NCBI GenBank assembly: GCA_029249445.1
Contig: JAQWHI010000018.1
Span: 372,001 to 436,000, forward strand
DNA: 64,000 nucleotides
Reading direction: 5' to 3'
From: Crocinitomicaceae bacterium
GTDB taxonomy: Bacteria > Bacteroidota > Bacteroidia > Flavobacteriales_D > Crocinitomicaceae
Position 1 is the first letter of the stretch, and every line of letters begins with the position of its first letter. Under the pieces are notes generated by a model. The model worked only from the letters and a program-made list of their open reading frames with translations, made no database searches and was not told where the DNA came from. The position numbers and the translations under genes are program-made. This document shows, one piece after another, positions 26,933-34,980 of the stretch.

Positions 26933-26958
26933 AAAATGCGACTTTTGGGTCGCATTTT
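26933..26958. terminator. Bidirectional terminator between ftsK and fabI
   Basis: AAAATGCGAC (26933-26942), a 6-nt loop, and GTCGCATTTT (26949-26958): a 10-bp perfect stem with A-run before and T-run after, so it can work for both converging genes. Confidence 0.88.
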
Positions 26959-26961
26959 CAA

Positions 26962-27774
26962 TTAATCACTAAATCGCGAGATTACCTCTTGGGTCACCCC
27001 CGTACTTGAGAATCCTCCATCATGGAAGAGATTCTGCATGGTTACATATTTTGTCAGGTCTGAGAACATCGCAATACAATAATCAGCACATGCTAAAGCT
27101 GAAGCATTTCCTAGTGGAGACATTCTTTCTGAATAATTAATAAATTCATTAAATCCTTTCACTCCACTTCCCGCTGTTGTCATCGTTGGAGATTGTGAGA
27201 TTGTATTTACACGAACTTTATCTGAAATACCATAATGATATCCAAAACTTCTTGCAATCGACTCCAAATAAGACTTATTATCAGCCATATCGTTATAATC
27301 TGGAAATACTCGCTGAGCAGCAATATAACTTAGAGCCACTATTGAACCCCACTCGTTCATTGCATTCAGCTTTTTTGAAGTTTGCATTACCTTGTGAAAA
27401 GAGAGTGCCGAAACATCCAATCCTTTCATTGTCCAATCGTAGTTTTCATCTGTATAATGCTTGCCTTTACGGACATTCACCGACATACCAATTGAATGCA
27501 AAACAAAATCAATTTTTCCGCCTAAAATCTCCATTGATTTTGAGATCAGATTCTCCAAATCTTCGATACTTGTCGCATCAGCTGGAATTATTTCACTACC
27601 TGTCTTCTCAGCGAGGCTATTGATCTCACCCATTCGCATCGCAATTGGTGCATTTGTCAAAACAAATGTTGCTCCTTCTTCATGAGCACGTTCTGCTACC
27701 TTCCAAGCGATTGACTGTTCATTCAATGCTCCAAAAATAATTCCTCTTTTTCCTTTTAATAAGTTGTTCGCCAT
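26962..27774 (-). CDS. fabI: Enoyl-[acyl-carrier-protein] reductase (NADH)
   Basis: 270 aa, classic FabI length. Short-chain dehydrogenase fold with the divergent FabI dinucleotide motif GALNEQSIAW (15-24), HSIGMS and the catalytic Tyr150, Tyr160 and Lys167 (Y-x6-K spacing, not the Y-x3-K of other SDRs). It carries out the last reduction of each fatty-acid elongation cycle in the cytoplasm. A -7 box at 27797-27804 suggests its own promoter. It converges on ftsK. Confidence 0.95.
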   Translation of the reverse strand: MANNLLKGKRGIIFGALNEQSIAWKVAERAHEEGATFVLTNAPIAMRMGEINSLAEKTGSEIIPADATSIEDLENLISKSMEILGGKIDFVLHSIGMSVNVRKGKHYTDENYDWTMKGLDVSALSFHKVMQTSKKLNAMNEWGSIVALSYIAAQRVFPDYNDMADNKSYLESIARSFGYHYGISDKVRVNTISQSPTMTTAGSGVKGFNEFINYSERMSPLGNASALACADYCIAMFSDLTKYVTMQNLFHDGGFSSTGVTQEVISRFSD

Positions 27775-27796
27775 CTTCGTAAATTACTTTAAGTAT

Positions 27797-27804
27797 ACAA
27801 ATTT
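27797..27804 (-). promoter_or_regulatory. -7 box of probable fabI promoter
   Basis: TAAATTTG on the minus strand matches TAnnTTTG, 22 nt before the fabI ATG. The nearest TTG (27831-27829) is 24 nt upstream, slightly longer than usual. Confidence 0.45.
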
Positions 27805-27811
27805 ATAATAA

Positions 27812-28600
27812 TTAAGTGGTTTCTCTATCCAATTGAATTTTCAATCCATCGTATGCCACAAAAACATTCTTTGGTAAAAGAACTTCAATTTCCTCGTGCC
27901 TACCAAATAAATGAGAAACATGAGTGAGGTATGCCTTCTCAGGACCGATATCATCAATGAATGCTAAGGCCTGTTCCAAGTTAAAATGAGAAATATGTTC
28001 CTCTTTTCTGAGGGCGTTCACAACCAAAACTTTACAGCCACGAATCTTTACGCGCTCTTCCTCACTTACGGTTTTTGCATCAGTAATATAGGTGAAATCA
28101 TCTATCCTAAAACCAAAAACCGGCATCTTGTAATGCATTACCTCAACAGGAACAATCTTATTACTGCCGAGATAAAAAGGTCTATTTTCAATTAAGTTTA
28201 TTTTTACAGAGGGTACACCAGGATATTTGTTTTCAGTAAAGACATAAAAAAACTCCCGGTGCAATGCCTTTTCCACCGCAGCCGAACAATACACCTCCAT
28301 ATCGCGTTTTTCAATGAAATTGAATGCACGCACATCATCCATTCCAGCGACATGATCTTTGTGCTCATGCGTATATAAAATCGCTTTCACTGAATCTACT
28401 TTGTTTACAAGCATTTGCTGCCGAAAATCAGGTCCCGTATCAATAATATAATTCTCATGGTTCAAGCGGAACATAATTGAACTCCTCAAACGGACATCTT
28501 TGAAATCGTCCGACATACAAACATGACATTTGCATGCAATAACTGGTACACCTTGCGATGTTCCCGTACCCAAAAACGTTATTTCTAATTTTCCATTCAT
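27812..28600 (-). CDS. MBL-fold metallo-hydrolase (PhnP-like)
   Basis: 262 aa cytoplasmic protein. LEITFLGTGTSQGVP at the start, two CxxC-like zinc-site cysteines (CKCHVC, residues 23-28), the metal motif THEHKDHVAGMDDVR (H-x-H-x-D-H), and a later ISHFNLEQA and THVSHLFGRH. The Cys pair plus GTGTSQGVP resembles PhnP-type phosphodiesterases and related MBL proteins common in Bacteroidota. A cyclic phosphodiester substrate is likely by family; the exact one is unknown. No phn genes are nearby. Confidence 0.82.
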   Translation of the reverse strand: MNGKLEITFLGTGTSQGVPVIACKCHVCMSDDFKDVRLRSSIMFRLNHENYIIDTGPDFRQQMLVNKVDSVKAILYTHEHKDHVAGMDDVRAFNFIEKRDMEVYCSAAVEKALHREFFYVFTENKYPGVPSVKINLIENRPFYLGSNKIVPVEVMHYKMPVFGFRIDDFTYITDAKTVSEEERVKIRGCKVLVVNALRKEEHISHFNLEQALAFIDDIGPEKAYLTHVSHLFGRHEEIEVLLPKNVFVAYDGLKIQLDRETT

Positions 28601-28639
28601 ATACAGACTAAAATAAACAATTCTTGTGAATGAATAGAG

Positions 28640-29023
28640 TTATTTCATTGAAGCAATGCGTTTGATGAAAAGGAACCAACCAACAAGCATTAAACTCCCT
28701 CCAATTGGTGTTATTGGTCCTAAAAATGACACTGAAACTCCGAGGACTCCTTGTAAAGCAAGTAGGTAGATAGAACAACTAAAAAGTAGAATGCCAAAAA
28801 ATATGAAGCGTGCAGACCAAAATGAATCACCCAATAACCGATCTGAATTCACTCCAATAACAAGAAGAGCTATACCCTGAAACAATTGATACCTCACGCC
28901 AACTTCAAAAGAACGCATGCGTTCAGGACTCAATACCTCTTGTAAGCTGTGTGCACAAAACGCACCAAAAATGATGGCAGTAGCAATTAAAATTGCGCTT
29001 GTTAAAACTATTTTTTTATTCAT
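28640..29023 (-). CDS. DUF423 small membrane protein (YgdD-like)
   Basis: 127 aa from ATG 29023 (an in-frame TTG two codons earlier is less likely). Four hydrophobic segments; family motif IFGAFCAHSLQEVLSPERMRS followed by VRYQLFQGIALL, and a closing PIGGSLMLVGWFLF. DUF423 proteins are inner-membrane proteins of unknown role. The start overlaps the end of the deacetylase gene by 8 nt. Confidence 0.85.
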   Translation of the reverse strand: MNKKIVLTSAILIATAIIFGAFCAHSLQEVLSPERMRSFEVGVRYQLFQGIALLVIGVNSDRLLGDSFWSARFIFFGILLFSCSIYLLALQGVLGVSVSFLGPITPIGGSLMLVGWFLFIKRIASMK

Positions 29024-30281
29024 AACCAAGATTTAATGTAAAATTAAGAACCTCGTGCCAGCCCTTCCAAATTCCATTGTCATTGATGGTTTCATTGTGC
29101 CACAAGAAAATAAAATCCCCCCCATACTCCATTACTTCACCAAATAAGTGCTCGATTTTCTGTTTTGCTTCTGCAATAGTATATCGTTGGTATTCGAGTA
29201 AAGTACCATCCATGTATACAAACGGATGAATCATTAATTCTGTCTCTTTATTGGTACTGAGATCAAACCAAAGGTGTGATCGCGCAGTTCCTGACCGAAA
29301 CCCAGGAACCTCTGCAAATCCCATTGAAAACTCATCACGGATATCCAACGAAATTAATTGCTGGTAACTCATTGGAAGTTGGAACCTCAGAAAGTGCTGT
29401 CTCGACGAATGGATTTTCTTTTTAGTGATGGTTTCTAAATCACGAATTTCATCTCGTATGTTCTCTAAAGAACCCAAAGAACCATATGAAGGATGGATAT
29501 TTATCTCAATTTCTTTAGAGAGACTACCAATTAATGCACGGTGTTCAGAATTATAAATTGAAACATTCCTATCGTTTTTACCCTTGCTTCTTGTTAGCCA
29601 AAATAATTTCGTCTTCGGAAAGCGCCTCGCAATCGAGCGTATTTCATCAAAACTGTCGTAAGGATCCCTGGCTCCCTTTGCCACCAAGCGTCTTTCTTTA
29701 ATTCGGTCAATATTTCGGCGTAATAAATCCTTACAAAGTGAAAGGAAATTTCGCCTCTTTGATTTTAAACGGTATGCATAAGTGTTATCAATATCGAATG
29801 TAGGAATTAGTTCTCCTTTTTCGATTTCATATTTCAGATGCAGTATATCAACAATCAAGTGTGTGGCCCATCGATCACAGACTGCAAAATCAATCCATCC
29901 ATACTGATTTTGCACACTACTCTGAAAGGGAAATCGACCATGTGTATCTACATTATGGCACCTATATTCCTCCATACGCGTCAAAACGTAAAATACCGAC
30001 GCAATCAAATCAGGGACTCCATCAAAAGACAGATATTCAACACCATTCTTTTCAGATTTCGTAATCTTTGAATCAGTTAGAGCTAACTCAAAAAGAAGAG
30101 TTGATGGGAAAATTGAAGAAACATCAAGTTTGCGGCCGGAATAATTTAGCTTTGAACCTTCCAAGGATGAGAAGTGTTTAGGATCATCCACCAAACAATA
30201 CGCAATATTTCGCTGACGAAAAATAAAATCAAAAGTGTACTCCACCCGACTCGTAATGTGCTCAACAAAAATATATAACAT
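29016..30281 (-). CDS. Polysaccharide deacetylase family protein (DUF7033 N-terminus)
   Basis: 421 aa, no signal peptide. An N-terminal region (about 1-150) with VEYTFDFIFRQRNIAYCLVDD and VFYVLTRMEEYRCHNVD matches the DUF7033 module that precedes NodB-like deacetylase domains in Bacteroidota. The second half has TFDIDNTYAYRLKSKRRN (expected metal-site Asp residues), INIHPSYGSLG, SRQHFLRFQLPMSYQQL and IFLWHNETI. It probably acts on a cell-surface glycan or its precursor. The 256-nt gap beyond its start (30282-30537) separates it from the divergent GH3 gene; I see no exact promoter box there. Confidence 0.75.
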   Translation of the reverse strand: MLYIFVEHITSRVEYTFDFIFRQRNIAYCLVDDPKHFSSLEGSKLNYSGRKLDVSSIFPSTLLFELALTDSKITKSEKNGVEYLSFDGVPDLIASVFYVLTRMEEYRCHNVDTHGRFPFQSSVQNQYGWIDFAVCDRWATHLIVDILHLKYEIEKGELIPTFDIDNTYAYRLKSKRRNFLSLCKDLLRRNIDRIKERRLVAKGARDPYDSFDEIRSIARRFPKTKLFWLTRSKGKNDRNVSIYNSEHRALIGSLSKEIEINIHPSYGSLGSLENIRDEIRDLETITKKKIHSSRQHFLRFQLPMSYQQLISLDIRDEFSMGFAEVPGFRSGTARSHLWFDLSTNKETELMIHPFVYMDGTLLEYQRYTIAEAKQKIEHLFGEVMEYGGDFIFLWHNETINDNGIWKGWHEVLNFTLNLGYE

Positions 30282-30537
30282 CGGGCGTTAAATTAAAAAT
30301 TAAGAACCGATCGGTCAAATTAAAATGAATTCAAATAAATTATCAACTTCAATTGAAATGCTTTTTTTTGATCAGTCTATCAGCAATAATTTATTACTAC
30401 TGCACCAATCGAAAAAATAAACTTTCCCTAATACGTTTAAATTCCAAATTTATTGACACCTGGTTTGTTAACAAATCACGTCGGTAGTAAAAAAAATCTC
30501 CATTGACTTGTCTATATTTATTCCATATTTTCAAACT

Positions 30538-31632
30538 ATGAAATATTTATTAGCTGCTTGTACTCTCTACATTAGTTCAATTTCATATGGCCAGAGTGAT
30601 TCAAGCTTCAATTTAAGTGATTTCCTCGCTGACAATAGCGCTTTGGATAGGCGGGTGGAACAAATTTATAATTCATTGAATGATACGTCTAAAGTTGCCC
30701 AATTAATCATGCCCGCTGCCGGGCGCTATGGATCAAGTACAGATTCCATCAATCAATATGTAAATGATGGTATTATTGGAGGTATTTTACTTTTAAACGG
30801 AACCAAAGATCAATTCAAAAATTGGATAAAAACGTATAAAAGTATCAATGAAAACCTTGGGCACCTACCCTTTCTCTACTCGGCTGATGCCGAACCAAGT
30901 CTTGTGAATCGGAAAATGACCGGATCTACTCGAGTACTTCGTGCCAGTGAAATAAAAACCATCGAGCAACTGGAAAAAACCGCACAAGTTATTTCAGACG
31001 ACTTAAATGAGGTTGGTATCAACTATAACTTTGCCCCCGTTGTTGATGTATCATCAAATAAAACGGTTGGTTACCGCGGTTTTGGTGCTGAGCCTAAAAA
31101 CATCATTCCTTTCTCAAATAAATTTATTTCAGTAACTCAGAGGAACAATATAATTGCCACTGCAAAACACTTCCCAGGTCACGGATTGGTAAGTGGAGAC
31201 ACACACAAATCCCTTCAAATTATCGATGGTCAATTAAAAGAACTTCAAACGTACCCTCCTCTAATTGAACAAGGCGTGCTTTCGATAATGGTCGCACATA
31301 TTGCAGTTAAAAACAACGCAAAATTGAATACAAATGGAGCGCCAGCCACTGTATCAAAAACAATTGTCAAAGATTTATTACGTGATAGTTTAAACTTTAA
31401 CGGCCTGATTGTAACAGACGCTATGAATATGGGAGGAATTGCGAAAGTACCTCAAGCGGCAGTTAAAGCAATAGAGGCTGGATGTGACATTGTACTTATG
31501 CCTCTTAATGCAAGAACAGCGCATAGAAACATCCTCACTCGTTATTTATCTGATAAAGATTACAAGAAAAGTGTTGATAGCGCAACCAAAAGAATAATTC
31601 GTATGAAAATATGCTTGGGACTTTTGAATTAA
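30538..31632 (+). CDS. Glycoside hydrolase family 3 protein, NagZ-like, secreted
   Basis: 364 aa from ATG 30538; the longer frame begins at TTG 30508 and would bury the signal peptide MKYLLAACTLYISSISYGQ. Single GH3 N-terminal TIM-barrel: KHFPGHG (210-216) followed by GDTH with His223, the His/Asp dyad acid-base of NagZ-type beta-N-acetylglucosaminidases, and TDAMNMGG with the nucleophile Asp294. No C-terminal GH3 or beta-lactamase-like domain. It likely trims N-acetylglucosamine-containing peptidoglycan or chitin fragments in the periplasm. Confidence 0.85.
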   Translation: MKYLLAACTLYISSISYGQSDSSFNLSDFLADNSALDRRVEQIYNSLNDTSKVAQLIMPAAGRYGSSTDSINQYVNDGIIGGILLLNGTKDQFKNWIKTYKSINENLGHLPFLYSADAEPSLVNRKMTGSTRVLRASEIKTIEQLEKTAQVISDDLNEVGINYNFAPVVDVSSNKTVGYRGFGAEPKNIIPFSNKFISVTQRNNIIATAKHFPGHGLVSGDTHKSLQIIDGQLKELQTYPPLIEQGVLSIMVAHIAVKNNAKLNTNGAPATVSKTIVKDLLRDSLNFNGLIVTDAMNMGGIAKVPQAAVKAIEAGCDIVLMPLNARTAHRNILTRYLSDKDYKKSVDSATKRIIRMKICLGLLN

Positions 31633-31667
31633 AAATTACGAGTAATCCACTATAATTCTCGCGGAAC

Positions 31668-31697
31668 TTGCTATTGTAATTGTTACGATTAACTTTG
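31668..31697 (+). promoter_or_regulatory. Promoter of the VTC/DUF4956 operon
   Basis: TTG (31668-31670), 19 nt spacer, TAACTTTG (31690-31697): an exact match to the Bacteroidota sigma-A-type pattern. The start codon ATG at 31703 lies only 5 nt downstream, so the mRNA may begin at or next to the AUG. Confidence 0.65.
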
Positions 31698-31702
31698 ACG
31701 TA

Positions 31703-32473
31703 ATGTCTCCAGAACATTTCCATACTATTATTCAAGAATTTAGCCCAATTGGTCTTGATGAAATGAACACTAAAAGTCAATTAATGGATCGTGTTGACAC
31801 AAAGTTTGTATTGACTATTAATCAATTTACCGAGATTTTATCTGAACTTAAGAATGAATATAAAGTTCTTGAAATAGATGGAGTAAGACTGTCGAACTAC
31901 GAAAGTGAATATTTTGATGACGACTTACTCTCTTTTTACATAGATCATCATCGACAAAAAGTAGATCGATTTAAAGTTCGTTTCAGAAAATACGTGGAAT
32001 CGAACATCGCGTTTCTTGAGGTAAAGCACAAAAAGAAGGGGCGCACCAACAAACAGCGTATTTTGGTTGACGATCTGCCAGGAGGTCCAATGACAAAAAA
32101 GCAAAGTTCATTTGTAAAAAGCACTGGAGTCGATCAGAACAAATTAAATCATGTACTCACGAATAAGTTTAGCAGGTTGACATTGGTTGGTATCAATCAT
32201 AATGAACGTCTAACCTTTGATTTAAACTTAACGTTTACAAACAAAAAGAAAGAAGTTGTATTGTCACACATAGTAATTGCAGAACTCAAACAGACCCGAG
32301 TAATACGCACCTCTCCTTTCTTTTCATTAATGAAGAAAAAACTAATTCGACCTTATCGAATTAGTAAATATTGTATCGGTATTATTGAACTTCTCGGTAA
32401 AGAAAATGTCAAATACAATCGATTTAAAAAGAAAATTTTAAAAATTCAAAAACTCAAAAAACATGTTGCTTAA
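31703..32473 (+). CDS. VTC domain (polyphosphate polymerase-type) protein
   Basis: 256 aa, soluble. Matches the VTC catalytic fold (triphosphate tunnel type): LMDRVDTKFVLT, YFDDDLLSFYIDHH, FKVRFRKYV, FLEVKHKKKGRTNKQR and FSRLTLVGINHNERLTFDLNLTF, with the alternating Lys/Arg and Glu residues expected to line the tunnel. The last part (HIVIAELKQTR ... RPYRISKYCIG) is also typical. In yeast VTC makes polyphosphate; bacterial members are poorly studied. It overlaps the DUF4956 gene by 11 nt, a frequent pairing. Confidence 0.85.
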   Translation: MSPEHFHTIIQEFSPIGLDEMNTKSQLMDRVDTKFVLTINQFTEILSELKNEYKVLEIDGVRLSNYESEYFDDDLLSFYIDHHRQKVDRFKVRFRKYVESNIAFLEVKHKKKGRTNKQRILVDDLPGGPMTKKQSSFVKSTGVDQNKLNHVLTNKFSRLTLVGINHNERLTFDLNLTFTNKKKEVVLSHIVIAELKQTRVIRTSPFFSLMKKKLIRPYRISKYCIGIIELLGKENVKYNRFKKKILKIQKLKKHVA

Positions 32474-33122
32474 AATACCGACTGACAATACTGGAAGTGA
32501 TCTTTTCGATTTAATACTTTTCAACGAGGACGTTTACATGTTGATTTTTAGATTATTAATCAATCTATTTTTCATGACGCTGATTATTCGATTCCTATAC
32601 TATCCAATTTCAAAGCGTAAAGATTATCTCTTTTCATATTACCTAATCGGTATCATTATCTTTTTCCTATGTTTTGGGTTGAAAAAAATGGAAATAGACA
32701 ATGGAATGGGGTTTGCCTTATTCGCAATATTTGGAATTATTCGTTATCGAACCGATGCCATTGAAATTAAAGAAATGACCTATCTCTTTCTTATCATTGG
32801 GATGAGTGTTATTAATTCATTAGCGTCAAACAAAGTCAGTATTGCTGAAATGGCTATTGTAAATATGTCACTTGTTGCAATAACTTATGGATTAGAGCGT
32901 GTTTGGCTGCTCAAGCACGAAACAAGAAAAACAGTAGTTTATGAACGAATTGATCTCATTCAGCCTGACAGGATGGAGGAAATGAAATCCGACTTAGAAA
33001 TGCGTACGGGACTCAATATCAATAGAGTTGAAGTTGGAAAAATTGATTTCTTGAATGATACGGCGCAAGTCAGAATTTATTATTTCGATGACGATCAAGC
33101 CTTTTCGGACTACAGTAAATAA
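32463..33122 (+). CDS. DUF4956 membrane protein
   Basis: 219 aa. Four hydrophobic segments in the first 150 residues, including the conserved FGIIRYRTDAIEIKEMTYLF loop, then a soluble C-terminal domain (YERIDLIQPDRMEEMKSDLEMRTGLNI ... KIDFLNDTAQVRIYY). DUF4956 proteins are usually encoded next to VTC-domain proteins, as here (11-nt overlap), so the pair probably forms a membrane-linked polyphosphate or polyanion system. The usual third partner, CotH, is absent from this window. Confidence 0.85.
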   Translation: MLLKIPTDNTGSDLFDLILFNEDVYMLIFRLLINLFFMTLIIRFLYYPISKRKDYLFSYYLIGIIIFFLCFGLKKMEIDNGMGFALFAIFGIIRYRTDAIEIKEMTYLFLIIGMSVINSLASNKVSIAEMAIVNMSLVAITYGLERVWLLKHETRKTVVYERIDLIQPDRMEEMKSDLEMRTGLNINRVEVGKIDFLNDTAQVRIYYFDDDQAFSDYSK

Positions 33123-33150
33123 TTCGACGGATATTCATTATACTTGAGTC

Positions 33151-34182
33151 ATGAAAAGACTCCGTTTTCTATTATTCCCTATCGGATGGTGCTATGGCAC
33201 TATCACTACTGTTCGCAATTGGCTCTATGAATTAGGTGTTTTAAGTAGCTACAACATAGAACTCAAATCGATTGTAATAGGCAACCTTTCAACCGGCGGA
33301 ACAGGAAAAACGCCCTTGGTAGACTATATTCTTAACCTTTTATCAAAACAAGGACATCAGGTTACGGCATTGAGTCGAGGTTACGGTAGAGCAACACGTG
33401 GAGTAATTGTTGCAGATCAGAATTCCACAAGCTCAGAAATTGGAGATGAACCACTACTCTATAAATTTAGGCACGGTGAGTCAGTAAATGTAGTGGTTGC
33501 AGAAAAACGCAAACAAGGCGTGGAGCTTATTTTAAGCGATTTTCCTGACAATGACATTGTAATTTTGGATGATGCATTTCAGCACCGCTCAATAACTGCA
33601 GGACTGAGTATTCTCACAACTTCATACAACGACTTATACACAAATGATTTCATACTTCCAGTGGGTAACCTGAGAGAATACAATTCTGGCGCCAAAAGAG
33701 CAGACATGGTAATGGTTACAAAATGTCCGACTGAAATAGATGAGGAAGATATGAATCGAATTAGAAAGCAGTTGAACTTTCACAATGATTTGGTTTTCTT
33801 TTCATCCATCGAATATGGCTCATTAACCCCATTCCAATCGTATCAAAAAAGCGAAATACGACATGTTTTATTGGTTACGGGAATTGCAAATCCCAAACCA
33901 CTAATCAACCACCTCTCCCATCTTGGTCGTGTTACACACATAAAATTTAAAGATCACCATGATTTTAGCGCTGCTGATATAGATAAAATTCATGATAAAT
34001 TTGGTACTTTTGCTACCCATGATAAGATCATTGTGACAACAGAAAAGGACTTTATGCGACTAAAGAAATTTGATACGTTTATCAATGGCAACTTTCCATG
34101 GTTTTATCAACCAATAGAAATTAATATTTATCACGAAACTAAATTCAATAAACGACTAGAAGAGTATGTTGCAAAATTTTAA
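33151..34182 (+). CDS. lpxK: Tetraacyldisaccharide 4'-kinase
   Basis: 343 aa. Adds the 4'-phosphate to the lipid A disaccharide at the inner membrane. Seen: N-terminal hydrophobic helix (LLFPIGWCYGTITTVRNWLY), Walker A GNLSTGGTGKTP (44-55), ALSRGYGR, GDEPLL, and the DDAFQHRS block containing the catalytic Asp and His residues. First gene of a six-gene plus-strand run that also ends in another lipid A gene, lpxH. It overlaps the phosphorylase gene by 17 nt. Confidence 0.94.
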   Translation: MKRLRFLLFPIGWCYGTITTVRNWLYELGVLSSYNIELKSIVIGNLSTGGTGKTPLVDYILNLLSKQGHQVTALSRGYGRATRGVIVADQNSTSSEIGDEPLLYKFRHGESVNVVVAEKRKQGVELILSDFPDNDIVILDDAFQHRSITAGLSILTTSYNDLYTNDFILPVGNLREYNSGAKRADMVMVTKCPTEIDEEDMNRIRKQLNFHNDLVFFSSIEYGSLTPFQSYQKSEIRHVLLVTGIANPKPLINHLSHLGRVTHIKFKDHHDFSAADIDKIHDKFGTFATHDKIIVTTEKDFMRLKKFDTFINGNFPWFYQPIEINIYHETKFNKRLEEYVAKF

Positions 34183-34978
34183 AGAAGCACACGATTACAT
34201 CAAGTCTCAAACTGGAGTTGAGCCAACGATTGGTATCATTTTAGGCACCGGACTGGGTGGACTCGTGAAAGAAATAGATATTATTGATGAAATTTCATAC
34301 GAAGAAATACCACACTTCCCTGTCTCAACAGTTCAAAGTCATACAGGGAAATTGATTTTCGGAAAACTTGGAGGAAAAGAAGTTGTTGCCATGCAGGGTC
34401 GTTTTCATTTTTATGAGGGTTACACGATGAAAGAAGTTACCTTCCCAGTTCGTGTAATGAAACTGCTTGGAATTGAACGTCTGTTTGTAAGCAACGCATC
34501 TGGTGGTGTAAATCCAGCATTTGAAATTGGTGAGATCATGATTCAAGACGATCACATCGACTTATTCCCTGCACATCCACTAATTGGGAAAAACCTTGAT
34601 GAATTGGGACCAAGATTCCCAGATATGAGTGAACCATATGATCACAAAATGATTGCTCTAGCCAAGGATATCGCAAAAGAATTTGATATCAAAGTGAGTA
34701 CTGGTGTATATGCAGGTCTTACGGGACCAACCTTAGAGACACCGGCAGAATACAAATATGTACGAGCCATTGGAGCAGATACAGTGGGTATGTCTACTGT
34801 CCCTGAAGTCATTGTTGCAAAGCATATGGGGATTCCCTGTTTTGCGATTTCAATCATCACCGATCTCGGAGTGCCTGGAAAAATTAAAGAGGTCAGTGTG
34901 GAAGACGTCATTGCCGTTGCGAATGCATCAGAACCAAAAATGACAATTATAATGCGCGAATTAATCTCAAGAGTATAG
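34166..34978 (+). CDS. Purine-nucleoside phosphorylase (trimeric type)
   Basis: 270 aa. Phosphorolyses purine nucleosides to base and ribose-1-phosphate. Family signs: GIILGTGLGGL (phosphate loop), HTGKLIFG, MQGRFHFYEGY, SNASGGVNP, the purine-site YAGLTGPTLETPAEY and the GADTVGMSTVPE segment, followed by ITD near the substrate Asn/Asp position. An Asp at the ITD position is less usual than the Asn of guanine/hypoxanthine-specific mammalian-type enzymes. Overlaps lpxK and is followed after 2 nt by gatB. Confidence 0.92.
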   Translation: MLQNFKEAHDYIKSQTGVEPTIGIILGTGLGGLVKEIDIIDEISYEEIPHFPVSTVQSHTGKLIFGKLGGKEVVAMQGRFHFYEGYTMKEVTFPVRVMKLLGIERLFVSNASGGVNPAFEIGEIMIQDDHIDLFPAHPLIGKNLDELGPRFPDMSEPYDHKMIALAKDIAKEFDIKVSTGVYAGLTGPTLETPAEYKYVRAIGADTVGMSTVPEVIVAKHMGIPCFAISIITDLGVPGKIKEVSVEDVIAVANASEPKMTIIMRELISRV

Positions 34979-34980
34979 TT

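Noticed and set aside
27177-27623. 148-codon open frame opposite to fabI
   Set aside because: fabI has all catalytic residues and full length; the opposite frame shows no family motif or promoter.
30282-30537. Promoters in the divergent gap between the deacetylase and GH3 genes
   Set aside because: TATATTTA and TATTTTCA look similar to -7 boxes but have one or two mismatches, and none has a TTG at good spacing.
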